From assembly GCA_964470455.1 (NCBI GenBank), contig CAYYCX010000012.1:3538-67537 (forward strand): a stretch of DNA of 64,000 nucleotides. The letters are read 5' to 3'. Under the pieces are notes generated by a model. That model worked only from the letters and a program-made list of their open reading frames with translations, was not told the origin of the DNA and made no database searches. Both the position numbers and the translations under genes were made by a program. Source of the DNA: JAWXBM01 sp964470455 (GTDB taxonomy: Bacteria; Pseudomonadota; Gammaproteobacteria; Xanthomonadales; SZUA-36). This document shows, piece after piece, positions 8,661 through 17,663 of the stretch (within the stretch, counting starts at the first letter, position 1; each line of letters starts with the position of its first letter).

Positions 8661-9136
8661 TTGTCCTTACCGCTTTCTTTTCCGGCGCACATGATTTCAC
8701 AACTGGCGACTTTCCTGCCTTCAACCCTGGCCTCACAGACATATTGGCCCATGTTGCGAATGATGCGGCGCTGGATGACATCCAGTTCCAGCTGGTCACC
8801 GGGTTTGATCACCTGGGTGAAACGTGCGTTGTCGATTTTCACCAGGTAATAGAGTTCACCGCGGCGCCCCTCGAGTTCGGCATCCAGGTGCGCCAGCATG
8901 CCGGCCGCCTGCGCCATCGATTCGATGATCAGCACGCCCGGCATGACCGGGTTGCCGGGAAAATGGCCGTTGAAAAAGGGTTCGTTGATGGTGATGTTCT
9001 TGATGGCCACAAGCCGTTTTTCCGGCTCCAGCTGCATCGCCACCACCCGGTCCACCAGCAGGAAAGGATAGCGATGGGGCAGGAAGTGCATGATGCGGTC
9101 CGCTTCGACCGGTTCCTTGAGTATGTTTTCGATCAT
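8657..9136 (-). CDS. fabZ: 3-hydroxyacyl-ACP dehydratase FabZ
   Basis: FabZ, 159 residues, dehydrates 3-hydroxyacyl-ACP during fatty acid elongation and has a hot-dog fold. The segment NGHFPGNPVMPGVLIIE contains the catalytic His58, and Glu72 lies just after it. LPHRYPFLLVDR near the N-terminus is also a family signature. Being placed between lpxD and lpxA, it balances use of 3-hydroxyacyl-ACP between phospholipid and lipid A synthesis, a role established for E. coli. It overlaps both neighbours by four bases, so translation should be coupled. The C-terminus has a few extra charged residues (AGKESGKDK). Confidence 0.97.
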   Translation of the reverse strand: MIENILKEPVEADRIMHFLPHRYPFLLVDRVVAMQLEPEKRLVAIKNITINEPFFNGHFPGNPVMPGVLIIESMAQAAGMLAHLDAELEGRRGELYYLVKIDNARFTQVIKPGDQLELDVIQRRIIRNMGQYVCEARVEGRKVASCEIMCAGKESGKDK

Positions 9137-10179
9137 TTTTTTGTTGTATCCGAATTGCTGCGTTCGAGTTTGAAAACCGTGCGTGCCAGTTGATCCAGTT
9201 TACGCAATCGCGACAGGTTTCGCTGCCACTCCTTGAGTGGCTGTGCCGGTACCAGGGCGCTCCAGGTGGTGCCGGCCTCGCTGATGGAGCTCATGACCGC
9301 GCTGCGCGCCGCAACCGTTACGCGGTCGGCGATCTCGATGTGCCCCTGCACGCCACATCCACCGCCCAGCAGGCAATACTTGCCGATGCGCGCGCTGCCG
9401 GCTATGCCGACGCAGGCTGCCATGGCGGTATGCGCGCCCACGCGAACGTTGTGGGCAATCTGCACCTGGTTGTCCACACGTACATCTTCCTCGAGCACCG
9501 TGTCACCGACAGCGCCGCGATCGATGGTGGAATTGGCGCCGATTTCGCAATCATCACCGATGATCACGCGCCCCAGCTGCGGTACCTTCTCCCAGTGATC
9601 ACCCGCAAAGGCGATACCAAAGCCGTCGGCACCGATCACCACGCCGGAATGCACGATCACGCGCTGGCCCAGATGGCACTGGTGGTAAAGCGTCACGTTG
9701 GCATACAGCAGACAACCCGCGCCCAGCGTGCTGCCTTCCCCGATTACGGTGTTGGGGCCAATCGAGCACGCATCGCCGATGACGCAGTCCGCCTCGATCA
9801 CCACGTTTGGGCCAATGGCGACCCGCTCACCGATTTGAACACCGGGGTGGATGCAGGCGCTGGAGTGTATTCCCGGTTCCTGCCGGGTAACCGGCGCAAA
9901 CAGGGCGGCAATCCGCGCATACGCCAGGTAGGGATCAGCGGCTACGAGGTGATTCACCGGGCAGGCGGAGGCTTCAGTTTCCTTGAGCACCACCGCGCCG
10001 GCTGAGGTGGAGATCATCTCGTTGCGGTAGGCCTGGTTGGCAAGAAAGCTCAGCTGGGTTGCCGTAGCATCGCGCAACGTGCCCACGCCTTCAATCCTGT
10101 GGTTGGGGTTGCCATGGAGTTCGAGATTAAAGCGTTCAGCGAGTTGTGACAGGCTGTACGTGCTTGGAGAGGTCAGCAT
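9133..10179 (-). CDS. lpxD: UDP-3-O-(3-hydroxyacyl)glucosamine N-acyltransferase
   Basis: LpxD, 348 residues, adds the second, N-linked 3-hydroxyacyl chain in lipid A synthesis. An N-terminal uridine-binding domain (to about residue 100, with ATQLSFLANQAYRNE) precedes the left-handed beta-helix. The motif VQIAHNVRVGAHTAMAA carries the catalytic His, and a C-terminal helix completes the trimer. I start at an ATG 19 bases after the skp stop, because the longer reading runs back into skp. It is the third step of the conserved skp-lpxD-fabZ-lpxA-lpxB series. Confidence 0.96.
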   Translation of the reverse strand: MLTSPSTYSLSQLAERFNLELHGNPNHRIEGVGTLRDATATQLSFLANQAYRNEMISTSAGAVVLKETEASACPVNHLVAADPYLAYARIAALFAPVTRQEPGIHSSACIHPGVQIGERVAIGPNVVIEADCVIGDACSIGPNTVIGEGSTLGAGCLLYANVTLYHQCHLGQRVIVHSGVVIGADGFGIAFAGDHWEKVPQLGRVIIGDDCEIGANSTIDRGAVGDTVLEEDVRVDNQVQIAHNVRVGAHTAMAACVGIAGSARIGKYCLLGGGCGVQGHIEIADRVTVAARSAVMSSISEAGTTWSALVPAQPLKEWQRNLSRLRKLDQLARTVFKLERSNSDTTKK

Positions 10180-10198
10180 CCGATAGCGGGCCGGGCTG

Positions 10199-10732
10199 TC
10201 AGCGATTGAGCTGCTCCAGCTGGTCGGCGGTGAATTCGGCTTCCAACTGGTCAAGTATCAGGTCGGTGATATCCAGTTCCGGGCTGGCGTACACCACGGG
10301 ACTGGAAATGATCAGGTCGTAACCATTGCGCTCGGCAATTGCCTGGACGGCCAGGTTGATTTCCTCTTCCAGTCTCTGGACCTCTTCGGTGCGCCGGAAT
10401 GACAGCTCATCACGCAGGTCTTCCTTGCGCCGGTTGATGCTGCGCTGGAGTTCGCGATATTCGCGTTCGGTTTGCAGCGAGGCATCCGGAGTCAGGTCGC
10501 CACGGGCCAGGCGGTCTTCCAGGGTTTTGGCGCGGAATTCATCCACTTCAATGGCTTCGCTGCGGGAGCGGAATTCCAGGTCCAGCGTTTCACGGCCCGA
10601 AACCACCTGTGGCGCATTGTCGAGAACCTTCTTCATGTCCACGTAGCCCACGCGCAAAGACTGCCCGAAGACGCTGCCGGACAGCACCAGGCTACAACAG
10701 ACAATAGCAATGATTCGGACGCATTTCCGCAT
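10199..10732 (-). CDS. skp: OmpH/Skp-family periplasmic chaperone
   Basis: The 177-residue product looks like Skp (OmpH), a trimeric periplasmic chaperone that holds unfolded outer-membrane proteins on their way to BamA. A signal peptide of about 24 residues ends near VFGQS. LRVGYVDMKKVLDNAPQ follows, a typical OmpH start. A long charged helical region of about residues 50-135 would form the coiled-coil tentacles. The start is the ATG seven codons inside the longest frame, giving a Met-Arg-Lys N-terminus. It lies between bamA and lpxD as in other gammaproteobacteria. Sequence identity to E. coli Skp is low, as usual for the family. Confidence 0.9.
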   Translation of the reverse strand: MRKCVRIIAIVCCSLVLSGSVFGQSLRVGYVDMKKVLDNAPQVVSGRETLDLEFRSRSEAIEVDEFRAKTLEDRLARGDLTPDASLQTEREYRELQRSINRRKEDLRDELSFRRTEEVQRLEEEINLAVQAIAERNGYDLIISSPVVYASPELDITDLILDQLEAEFTADQLEQLNR

Positions 10733-10800
10733 ACTCCGTATTGTACACACCAATCAGCCAGGCGCGAAGCCAAATACCTGAAATGGAAGTGCGGAGGGAT

Positions 10801-10856
10801 GGCCCGGCCTGGGGCAGCCGGGCCTTCAGGATCGCGAGCATGGCTCGCTCCCACAG
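10801..10856. repeat. Intergenic hairpins, the second resembling a Pseudomonas/Xanthomonas-type REP element
   Basis: Two hairpins lie between bamA and skp. The first has 8-bp arms GGCCCGGC and GCCGGGCC at 10801-10808 and 10817-10824. The second has arms GCGAGC and GCTCGC around ATG at 10834-10848, followed by TCCCACAG. The second strongly resembles the short REP sequences scattered between genes in Pseudomonas and Xanthomonas (as remembered). Neither is followed by a T-run on the minus strand, so they look less like terminators than like processing or stabilising structures in the bamA-skp transcript. Confidence 0.5.
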
Positions 10857-10862
10857 CGCAGG

Positions 10863-13319
10863 CTAGAAAGTGGTGCCGAAGGAGAATTGCAAGTCTTCGG
10901 TACGGTCACCCGGCTGGTCGCGGAAGGGGAAGGCGTAACTGATCACAATGGGACCGATGGGGGCTTCCCAGGTGACCGACAGGCCGAACGAGCCACGCAG
11001 CTTGTTGGCGTCAAAAGTATCAATGTTTTCATACACATAGCCTGTGTCCAAAAACAAGGCGATGCGCGTGCCGCTCTGTCCGCCCAGGAACGGCGTGGGG
11101 AACGCCAGTTCCATGCCGCCGGTGACCTTGAAATCGCCGCCCACGGAACGGCAGAATTTGTCTTTCGGGCCCAGGGTGTTGTCGTCGTAGCCTCGCAGAT
11201 CCCGCACACCACCGCTGTAGAAGTGCTCATAAAACGGCAGGCCGGTGTCGATCAGGATGACATCGGACGGATCACAGGAGTCGGCCGGCGGGAAGGGTGG
11301 CTGTTCACCTTCCAGGTTGGCGGAAGCCATGGATTCTTCGTCGTAGCTGTCGTAGGCATCGCCGTAGCCGATATTGCCCCGGATGGAATAAACCAGACCA
11401 CCCCAGATCGGCCAGTACTTGGCGCCGCGGTAGGTCAGCTTGTAGAACTCGCGAGTACTGCCGGGTGCCGATACCTGCAATACCAGGCTCTGGGAAGAGC
11501 CGCGCGACGGGTTCAGGAAGTGGTTGCGGCTGTCGCGCGTCCAGCTGGCGCTGAGGTCGAACACGTCAAATTCGCGTTCTTTCTTGGTCAGTACGCCGTC
11601 GCCATTGAAATCGAGTGCGGTGGACAGCGGGTCGCCCGGCGTAGGCACGATTTGAATGGCGGTACAGAAACCGTCCTCGTTCAGGTTGGTGCACTCGCTG
11701 GAGCCGATATTGATCTGCGAGGCACGGTATCCGAAACCGGAACGCAGGTAATCCACTTCGGTTACCGGGATGCCGAAATTCATGCCCACCGCCCATTCGC
11801 TACTGGTAAACGTGGAGATGTTCGCCGCGCCCTGGTCGAATTCCTGGTACCGGCCATAAAAGCCCCGGCTGACGCCATCCTCGGTCCAGTAGGGATTGTC
11901 ATACGACAGGTTGAGACTCTTGATGATCTTGCTGTAGGAAACACCCAGCCCCAGGCGTTTGCCGCTGCCGATGAAGTTGTCCTGCTGCACGCTGAGCGAG
12001 GCTATCAGGCCCTGCACCTGCGAGAAGCCCAGGCCGACGGTAAAGCTGCCGGCCGGCCGTTCCGACACGTTGACGATGACGTCCACCTGGTCATCGGTGC
12101 CGGGGACTGCCGGAGTTTCGATTTCCACCGACTCGAAGTAGGTCAGGCGCTGCAGGCGCACCTTGGAACGGTCAATGGCGGATTGCGAGAACCAGGCGCC
12201 TTCCATCTGGCGCATCTCACGCCGCAGCACTTCATCCTTGGTCTTGGTGTTGCCGGTGAACAGGATGCGGCGGATATACACGCGTTTGCCCGGATCGACG
12301 AAGAAATTCACCGACACCAGGCGGCTGTCGCGATCCACTTCAGTGATCGGGTTGACGTTGGCAAAAGCGTAACCGATGTTGGAGAGCACGGCGGTGATGT
12401 TGTCCACGCTCTGTTCGATTTTCTTGCGTGAGAATATCTCTTCAGGCTGGATCACGATGAGTCGCTTGAGTGTACCTTCATCGATCACCATTTCGCCGGT
12501 GAGCTGTACTTCGTCAACGCTGTAAACCTCGCCTTCGACCACGTTGGCGGTGATGTAGATGTCCTTCTTTTCCGGCCCGATGGAAACCTGGGTGGATTCA
12601 ACGCTGAAGTCCACATAGCCACGGTCGAGGTAGTAGGAGCGCAGCTTTTCCACGTCGCCAGACAGTTTCTCGCGGGAATACTGGCCATCTTTTGACCAGA
12701 ATTTCCAGAACGGCACGATGTCGGCCTCGAAATCCTCGCGAATGTCCTTGTCGCTGAAGGTTTCGTTGCCGACGATGTTGATGTGGCGGATTTTGGCCAC
12801 CTTGCCTTCGTCGATGACAATGGCGATGCGCACGCGGTTGCGTTCCAGTTCGGTAACTCGCGCATCCACCGACACCGCATAGCGGCCCTGGCTGAAGTAT
12901 TGCTTGATCAGTTCCTGCTGCAGCCGGTCCAGCACCAACTGGTCGAACACCTCGCCTTCCGACAGGCCGATGTCAAACAGGACGCGCAGCAGGTCTGCTT
13001 CCTTGATGGCCTTGTTGCCGGTGATGTTGATGTTGGCGATGGCGGGGCGTTCCAGCACCGTGATGACGAGGATGTTGCCCTCGCGGCCGAACTGGATGTC
13101 CTTGAAAAAACCGGTACGGTACAGCTCGCGGATGGCGGCACGCGTATTGGCCGGTGTAACTTCATCACCCACGTTCAGCGGCAGGTAGTTATAGACTGTA
13201 CCTTCCGAAATGCGTTGCAGGCCATCAACGCGGATGTCATAGATGATGAACGGGTCCTGGGCCAGCGCCGCCTTGGCAAAAAGCATCAATCCCAGTATCC
13301 AGGCTATTTTTTTTAACAT
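10863..13319 (-). CDS. bamA: Outer membrane protein assembly factor BamA
   Basis: BamA, 818 residues, is the core of the complex that inserts beta-barrel proteins in the outer membrane. A signal peptide of about 20 residues ends at ALAQD. Five POTRA domains follow to about residue 420, starting with FIIYDIRVDGLQRISEGTVY. The 16-strand barrel makes up the rest and includes the conserved VRGF-like loop as VRDLRGYDDNTLGPKD. The terminal residues FSFGTTF end in Phe, the expected barrel signature. It lies between rseP and skp, as is conserved. The start ATG follows the rseP stop by 42 bases. Confidence 0.97.
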   Translation of the reverse strand: MLKKIAWILGLMLFAKAALAQDPFIIYDIRVDGLQRISEGTVYNYLPLNVGDEVTPANTRAAIRELYRTGFFKDIQFGREGNILVITVLERPAIANINITGNKAIKEADLLRVLFDIGLSEGEVFDQLVLDRLQQELIKQYFSQGRYAVSVDARVTELERNRVRIAIVIDEGKVAKIRHINIVGNETFSDKDIREDFEADIVPFWKFWSKDGQYSREKLSGDVEKLRSYYLDRGYVDFSVESTQVSIGPEKKDIYITANVVEGEVYSVDEVQLTGEMVIDEGTLKRLIVIQPEEIFSRKKIEQSVDNITAVLSNIGYAFANVNPITEVDRDSRLVSVNFFVDPGKRVYIRRILFTGNTKTKDEVLRREMRQMEGAWFSQSAIDRSKVRLQRLTYFESVEIETPAVPGTDDQVDVIVNVSERPAGSFTVGLGFSQVQGLIASLSVQQDNFIGSGKRLGLGVSYSKIIKSLNLSYDNPYWTEDGVSRGFYGRYQEFDQGAANISTFTSSEWAVGMNFGIPVTEVDYLRSGFGYRASQINIGSSECTNLNEDGFCTAIQIVPTPGDPLSTALDFNGDGVLTKKEREFDVFDLSASWTRDSRNHFLNPSRGSSQSLVLQVSAPGSTREFYKLTYRGAKYWPIWGGLVYSIRGNIGYGDAYDSYDEESMASANLEGEQPPFPPADSCDPSDVILIDTGLPFYEHFYSGGVRDLRGYDDNTLGPKDKFCRSVGGDFKVTGGMELAFPTPFLGGQSGTRIALFLDTGYVYENIDTFDANKLRGSFGLSVTWEAPIGPIVISYAFPFRDQPGDRTEDLQFSFGTTF

Positions 13320-13361
13320 TCAGTCAAAACCCGATACAGCTGCCTGCGGGAAACGCGGAGT

Positions 13362-14738
13362 CTATCCGAGCAGCCGTAAAATATCATTAATAAATGCCAG
13401 GCTCATCAAGCCGGCCAAAGCCACCAGGCCAAAATACTGGCCGGCCATCTGCGCCCGGTCGGAGACGGGGCTGCCTTTGACCCATTCTATCAGGTAATAC
13501 ATCAGATGGCCCCCGTCCAGGATGGGGATGGGCAGCAGGTTGAGTATGCCCAGGCTGAGGCTGATGGCGCCCAGGAAAAACAGGAAATTGGTCAGCCCCC
13601 TGGCGGCGGATGAATTGGCAAACTGGGCAATCGATATGGGCCCGGACAGGTTCTTGACCGACGCGCTGCCGGTCAACATGCGTCCCAGCAGGCCAAATGT
13701 GGCCGAGGTCAGGCGCCAGGTTTCACCTACCGCTGATTGAAGGCCCTCCAGCGGGCCGAATTTCATGGTCACAAAGGATCGTTCCAGGTCGGCGCGCTGC
13801 TGGTCACTGATTTCCTGGTTGGTGATGCCCAGCAGCAAGCGGCTGGAAAACAGGCCGGTGCTCTCCTTGCGCGGGCTGATCTGGAGGTCGATTTCGGCGC
13901 CGTCACGTTCCACCGTCAGTGGCAGCGGCACGCCGGCCTGCCCATGCTCCTGAACCAGGTAGCCCACCCAGCTCCAGCTGGGCACGTCCTCGCCGGCAAT
14001 GCGGACGATCCGGTCGCCGCTGTAAATTCCGGCCTCGGCGGCGGCGCTGTCCGGCGACACTTCGCCCACGATGGCAGGCAGGCTCAAACGCCAGGGTTCG
14101 ATGCCGATACTCTCCAGCGCTTTTTCCTCGCTGAAATCGTCGCCGAGTTTCGACAGCTGCAGCACATGCTGCGATTCCTGGCCATCGGCATTGGCCACGG
14201 TGACCGGCAGGTCCTCGCGGTCGATGGCATAAGTGATCAGGCTCAGCAGTGCATGAGTCCAGGTTTTGGTTTCAGTGCCGTCGAGCTGGCGGATTTCATC
14301 GCCGGGTTGCAAGCCGGCTTCGGCGGCTATGCCGCTGGTGGTACCTATGACCGGCCGGTTTTCCGGGATGCCCACCATGAACATGATCCAGAACGCCAGC
14401 ACGGCAAACACCAGGTTGAAAGCCGGTCCGGCTGCGACAATGGCGATCCTGGCCCAGATCGGCTTGCGGTTGAAGGCTTCATCCAGGTCAGCTGGCTCGA
14501 CCTGTTCTTCGCGCTCGTCCAGCATTTTGACGTAACCGCCGAGCGGCACGGCGGCCACCATGTATTCAACGCCGTCCCGGCCGGTGCGTTTCCAGATGGC
14601 AGGGCCGAAGCCGATGGAAAACCGCAGCACGCGCACGCCGAGGCGCCGGGCCACCCAGAAGTGACCGAACTCGTGAAACGTGATGAGCAGCCCCAGCGCT
14701 ACCAGCAGCCACCAGATTGAACCCAGAACTTCACCCAT
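13362..14738 (-). CDS. rseP: Site-2 intramembrane zinc metalloprotease RseP
   Basis: RseP, 458 residues, cleaves anti-sigma-E and signal peptide remnants inside the inner membrane. HEFGH in the first transmembrane helix binds zinc together with the C-terminal motif LLPIPILDGGH. Two PDZ domains (about residues 120-310) lie between, with TSGIAAEAGLQPGDEI and SPDSAAAEAGIYSGDRIV as their carboxylate-binding loops. The start ATG overlaps the dxr stop by eight bases, while the longer reading would place twenty extra residues inside dxr. Its position before bamA and skp fits its role in the envelope stress response. Confidence 0.95.
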   Translation of the reverse strand: MGEVLGSIWWLLVALGLLITFHEFGHFWVARRLGVRVLRFSIGFGPAIWKRTGRDGVEYMVAAVPLGGYVKMLDEREEQVEPADLDEAFNRKPIWARIAIVAAGPAFNLVFAVLAFWIMFMVGIPENRPVIGTTSGIAAEAGLQPGDEIRQLDGTETKTWTHALLSLITYAIDREDLPVTVANADGQESQHVLQLSKLGDDFSEEKALESIGIEPWRLSLPAIVGEVSPDSAAAEAGIYSGDRIVRIAGEDVPSWSWVGYLVQEHGQAGVPLPLTVERDGAEIDLQISPRKESTGLFSSRLLLGITNQEISDQQRADLERSFVTMKFGPLEGLQSAVGETWRLTSATFGLLGRMLTGSASVKNLSGPISIAQFANSSAARGLTNFLFFLGAISLSLGILNLLPIPILDGGHLMYYLIEWVKGSPVSDRAQMAGQYFGLVALAGLMSLAFINDILRLLG

Positions 14739-15963
14739 AGTGTTTCCGTATCTCTTCCCATGCGTAGGCCCGAGCGGCCTGGTCCAGTGCCAGGACATCG
14801 GCCAGGCTATTGACCTTGCCGTTGCCCGCGCGTTCCAGAACCCGGCTTACCACAGCTGCAATCTGGTCAAAACGCAGCGCGCTGTCAAGAAAACACTGCA
14901 CCGCAACCTCGTTGGCTGCATTCAGGGTGACAGGAGCGCCGGCACCGGCATTCAGCGCATCATAAGCCAGCCCAAGGCAGGGAAACCGCTGCAGGTCCGG
15001 CGGGTGGAAACTGAGGTTGCCCATGGCGGTGAAGTCCAGGTGTTGAACGCCGGACTCGATGCGTTCGGGCCAGGCCAGTGCATGGGCTATCGGAGTGCGC
15101 ATGTCGGGAGTGCCCAGCTGCGCCAGCACCGAGCCATCGCGGTAGGCGACCATGGAATGGATGATGCTTTGCGGGTGAACCACCACTTCAAGCTGCTCCG
15201 GCCTCGCGGCAAACAGCCAGCGGGCTTCAATCAACTCCAGCCCTTTGTTCATCAGGGTGGCGGAGTCGACTGAAATCTTCCGGCCCATCTCCCAGTTGGG
15301 GTGTTTGCAGGCCTGTTCAGGCGTGAGCCGTGCCATCTGTTCGATGGGCGTGTGCAGGAAAGGGCCGCCGGATGCCGTAAGTATGATGCGTTCCACGCCG
15401 CTGGCCCGCAGGCCTTTCTGCTGCCAGTTGTGGGGCAGGGACTGGAAAATGGCATTGTGTTCCGAGTCCACCGGCAGCACGGCAGCGCCGGCAGCATCGG
15501 CTGCCTGCATGAACAGGCTGCCGGCAATCACCAGCGCTTCCTTGTTGGCCAGCAGGATTCTCTTGCCGGCCTGCGCGGCGGCCAGCGTGGGTTCAAGCCC
15601 GGCGGCGCCGACAATGGCCGCCATCACCACCTGGCTTTCCGGCAGCGTTGCCGCGGCCAGCAATCCTTCAGCGCCGGCCAGCACTTCCGCGTCGCAGGAC
15701 AGCCGGTCCAGTTCCGCCTGCAAGTCCGCCGCAAGACCCGGTTCGGCAATGACGGCGTAACGCGCAACATGCTGCTGGCACTGCTTCGCGAGCAGCCGGA
15801 AATTCTTCTGCGCCGTCAGGGCCAGTACGTGGAAGTGCTCCCGGTTGCGGGCAATCACGTCCAGCGTGCTGATTCCGATGGATCCGGTGGATCCCAGGAT
15901 GCTGACTGCCGGGGTACTGACTGCCGGGGTGCTGACTGCCGGGGTGCTGACTGACTGTCCCAT
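14731..15963 (-). CDS. dxr: 1-deoxy-D-xylulose 5-phosphate reductoisomerase
   Basis: Dxr, 410 residues, makes 2-C-methyl-D-erythritol 4-phosphate from DXP using NADPH, the committed step of the MEP isoprenoid pathway. The NADPH loop ILGSTGSIGISTLDV, the segment LLANKEALVIAG, the metal-binding region PVDSEHNAIFQS and the LTASGGPF motif are all present. The N-terminus is odd: about 20 residues precede the NADPH loop, built from three copies of VSTPA encoded by a 15-bp tandem repeat, where family members usually have only four to eight residues. The ATG stands three bases after the cdsA stop with only a weak Shine-Dalgarno sequence, so coupling to cdsA is likely. Confidence 0.95.
   Translation of the reverse strand: MGQSVSTPAVSTPAVSTPAVSILGSTGSIGISTLDVIARNREHFHVLALTAQKNFRLLAKQCQQHVARYAVIAEPGLAADLQAELDRLSCDAEVLAGAEGLLAAATLPESQVVMAAIVGAAGLEPTLAAAQAGKRILLANKEALVIAGSLFMQAADAAGAAVLPVDSEHNAIFQSLPHNWQQKGLRASGVERIILTASGGPFLHTPIEQMARLTPEQACKHPNWEMGRKISVDSATLMNKGLELIEARWLFAARPEQLEVVVHPQSIIHSMVAYRDGSVLAQLGTPDMRTPIAHALAWPERIESGVQHLDFTAMGNLSFHPPDLQRFPCLGLAYDALNAGAGAPVTLNAANEVAVQCFLDSALRFDQIAAVVSRVLERAGNGKVNSLADVLALDQAARAYAWEEIRKHYG
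15902..15946 (-). repeat. 15-bp tandem repeat (three units) in the dxr N-terminal coding region
   Basis: Three units of 15 bases, CTGACTGCCGGGGTG on the plus strand, run head to tail. The last two are identical and the first differs by one base. A fourth, diverged unit continues into the start of the normal NADPH-binding loop of Dxr, which suggests the array grew by duplication of the real gene start. Because the unit is a multiple of three, copy changes alter protein length but keep the frame. Confidence 0.9.
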
Positions 15964-15966
15964 GCT

Positions 15967-16785
15967 TCAGTTGCCCAGCAAGACGATGCCAAGGGCGAAA
16001 AACGGTGCCCCGGCGAGCAGGCTGTCAAAGCGGTCCAGCACGCCACCGTGACCCGGAAAGAGGTTGCCGCTGTCTTTCAGCCCGGCCGTGCGCTTGTGGA
16101 TGCTGATGAACAGGTCGCCCCCGGCGGATACCAGCGCGGTGACTGCTGAAACCAGTGCCAGCTTCCATGAAGGTGCGGGGAAGGATCCGGTGTAGTACGC
16201 CAGCAACTGCGCAACCAGCATGGCCAACAGCAAACCACCCAACAGCCCCTCGCGCGTTTTGCCCGGGCTGATGCTGGGTGCCAGCTTGTGCCGGCCCATC
16301 CAGCGGCCGGAAAAGTAGGCGCCCACATCGGCCGCCCAGATGATGAACAGCAGCAGCAGTACCAGCCATACCCCCGCTGGCTGGTCGCGCAACCAGCACA
16401 GCGCGAACCAGGCGAAGCTGATGGCGGCAAGGGCGCAGAAAAAACTCAGCATGCGGTAGTTCAGCCCGGGCTTTTCACCGGAGCGGAAATTGACCAGCCT
16501 CAACAGCATCAGGCACCAGCTCAGGCACCCGGCCATCAACAATGGCAGGGTGAATGTCGCCAGGTTGCTCCACTGGTAAATCGCAAACCCGAGGATCGCG
16601 GCCTGCAGCAGCAGCAACAGCCATCGCGCCAGGGAACCCAGCGTGGCCAACCGGGCGAACTCCCAGGCTCCCAGCATCATCAAGGCAGCCATGAACAACC
16701 TGAACATGTCCGCTTCCAGGATGAACAGGACGACAAACGCGGCCAGGCCAATGCCAAGCGCTGTAATGATGCGGATTTTAAGCAT
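15967..16785 (-). CDS. cdsA: Phosphatidate cytidylyltransferase
   Basis: CdsA, 272 residues, makes CDP-diacylglycerol from CTP and phosphatidate in the inner membrane. The protein is almost entirely hydrophobic, with about eight membrane segments. The C-terminal signature is clear: AADVGAYFSGRWMGRHKLAPSISPGKTREG is present in pieces, followed by SAGGDLFISIHKRTAGLKDSGNLFPGHGG, here quoted only to locate the motif, and the residues D and K that bind metal and CTP are kept. The start is an ATG nine bases after the uppS stop. It sits in the frr-uppS-cdsA-dxr order found in Pseudomonas, not the frr-dxr-uppS-cdsA order of E. coli. Confidence 0.95.
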   Translation of the reverse strand: MLKIRIITALGIGLAAFVVLFILEADMFRLFMAALMMLGAWEFARLATLGSLARWLLLLLQAAILGFAIYQWSNLATFTLPLLMAGCLSWCLMLLRLVNFRSGEKPGLNYRMLSFFCALAAISFAWFALCWLRDQPAGVWLVLLLLFIIWAADVGAYFSGRWMGRHKLAPSISPGKTREGLLGGLLLAMLVAQLLAYYTGSFPAPSWKLALVSAVTALVSAGGDLFISIHKRTAGLKDSGNLFPGHGGVLDRFDSLLAGAPFFALGIVLLGN

Positions 16786-16794
16786 GCTTCAGCG

Positions 16795-17544
16795 TCACGA
16801 AGCCAGTGATGTCGCCTGCCGCCGGATCTGCTTGCCGGTGCGGCCGAAGCGGCGTTCACGCCCCTGGTAGTCGAGCAGTGCCGCGTCCAGCGCTTCAGGG
16901 CTGAAATCCGGCCAAAGAATCGGCGTGAAATGGAATTCGGTGTAAGCAGACTGCCACAGCAGGAAATTGCTGATGCGCATCTCGCCGCCGGTGCGTATGA
17001 ACAGGTCCGGATCGCTGCGGCCGCTGAGCATGAGCTTGCTGGCAAACGTTGCTTCATCGATATCCGCCGGATCCATTTCGCCGCGGCTGCAGGCGGCCGC
17101 AATAGCGCGGGCGGCCTGGGTGATATCCCAGCGCCCGCCATAGTTGACCGCGACGTTCAGCCGCATGCGCTGGTTCTCGCGGGTTTGCAGCATGACGCGC
17201 TCGATGCTTTGCTGCATTTCGGTGGAAAATGCCGACAGGTCACCGATAAAACTCAACCTCACGCCGTTCTCGAGCAGGATCCTGGCTTCCTTGTCCAGGG
17301 TCTTCATGAACAGGTCCATCAGCCAGTTGACTTCGTTGGAAGGGCGGTTCCAGTTTTCGCTGGAAAAGGCGAATATGGTGAGCTCGGGGATGCCACGCCG
17401 GCCGCAGTGTTCAACGATGCGGCGCAAGGCTTTCAGGCCTGCCTGATGACCCAGCGAACGCGGCCGGTTGCGGCTCTCCGCCCAGCGCCCGTTGCCATCC
17501 ATCACGATGGCGATATGCGCCGGCAGATTGGCTTCGGTGCTCAT
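16795..17544 (-). CDS. uppS: Undecaprenyl diphosphate synthase (cis-prenyltransferase)
   Basis: UppS, 249 residues from the chosen start, condenses isopentenyl diphosphate with farnesyl diphosphate to make the C55 lipid carrier for peptidoglycan and O-antigen. HIAIVMDGNGRWAE near the N-terminus holds the catalytic Asp16. FAFSSENWNRP and SDPDLFIRTGGEMRISNFL are the other family signatures in order. An upstream ATG 90 bases earlier would add a basic, low-complexity leader. I prefer the internal ATG because GGAAG stands eight bases before it and the length equals the family norm. The next gene, cdsA, follows after nine bases. Confidence 0.94.
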   Translation of the reverse strand: MSTEANLPAHIAIVMDGNGRWAESRNRPRSLGHQAGLKALRRIVEHCGRRGIPELTIFAFSSENWNRPSNEVNWLMDLFMKTLDKEARILLENGVRLSFIGDLSAFSTEMQQSIERVMLQTRENQRMRLNVAVNYGGRWDITQAARAIAAACSRGEMDPADIDEATFASKLMLSGRSDPDLFIRTGGEMRISNFLLWQSAYTEFHFTPILWPDFSPEALDAALLDYQGRERRFGRTGKQIRRQATSLAS

Positions 17545-17663
17545 CCCGCCAGCTTCCAGGCCGGGTGCCTGTTCCGCCTGCCGGCCTGGGCCGCGGAACC
17601 GGTTGCGGCGAGGTTTTCGTGTGCCGGACTCCATGGTTGCATTCGCAGCAGCTCGTTGCTGTT

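Noticed and set aside
10887..12431. 514-codon frame on the plus strand across bamA
   Set aside because: The minus-strand bamA reading is unambiguous; the antisense frame is a shadow of its GC-rich third positions.
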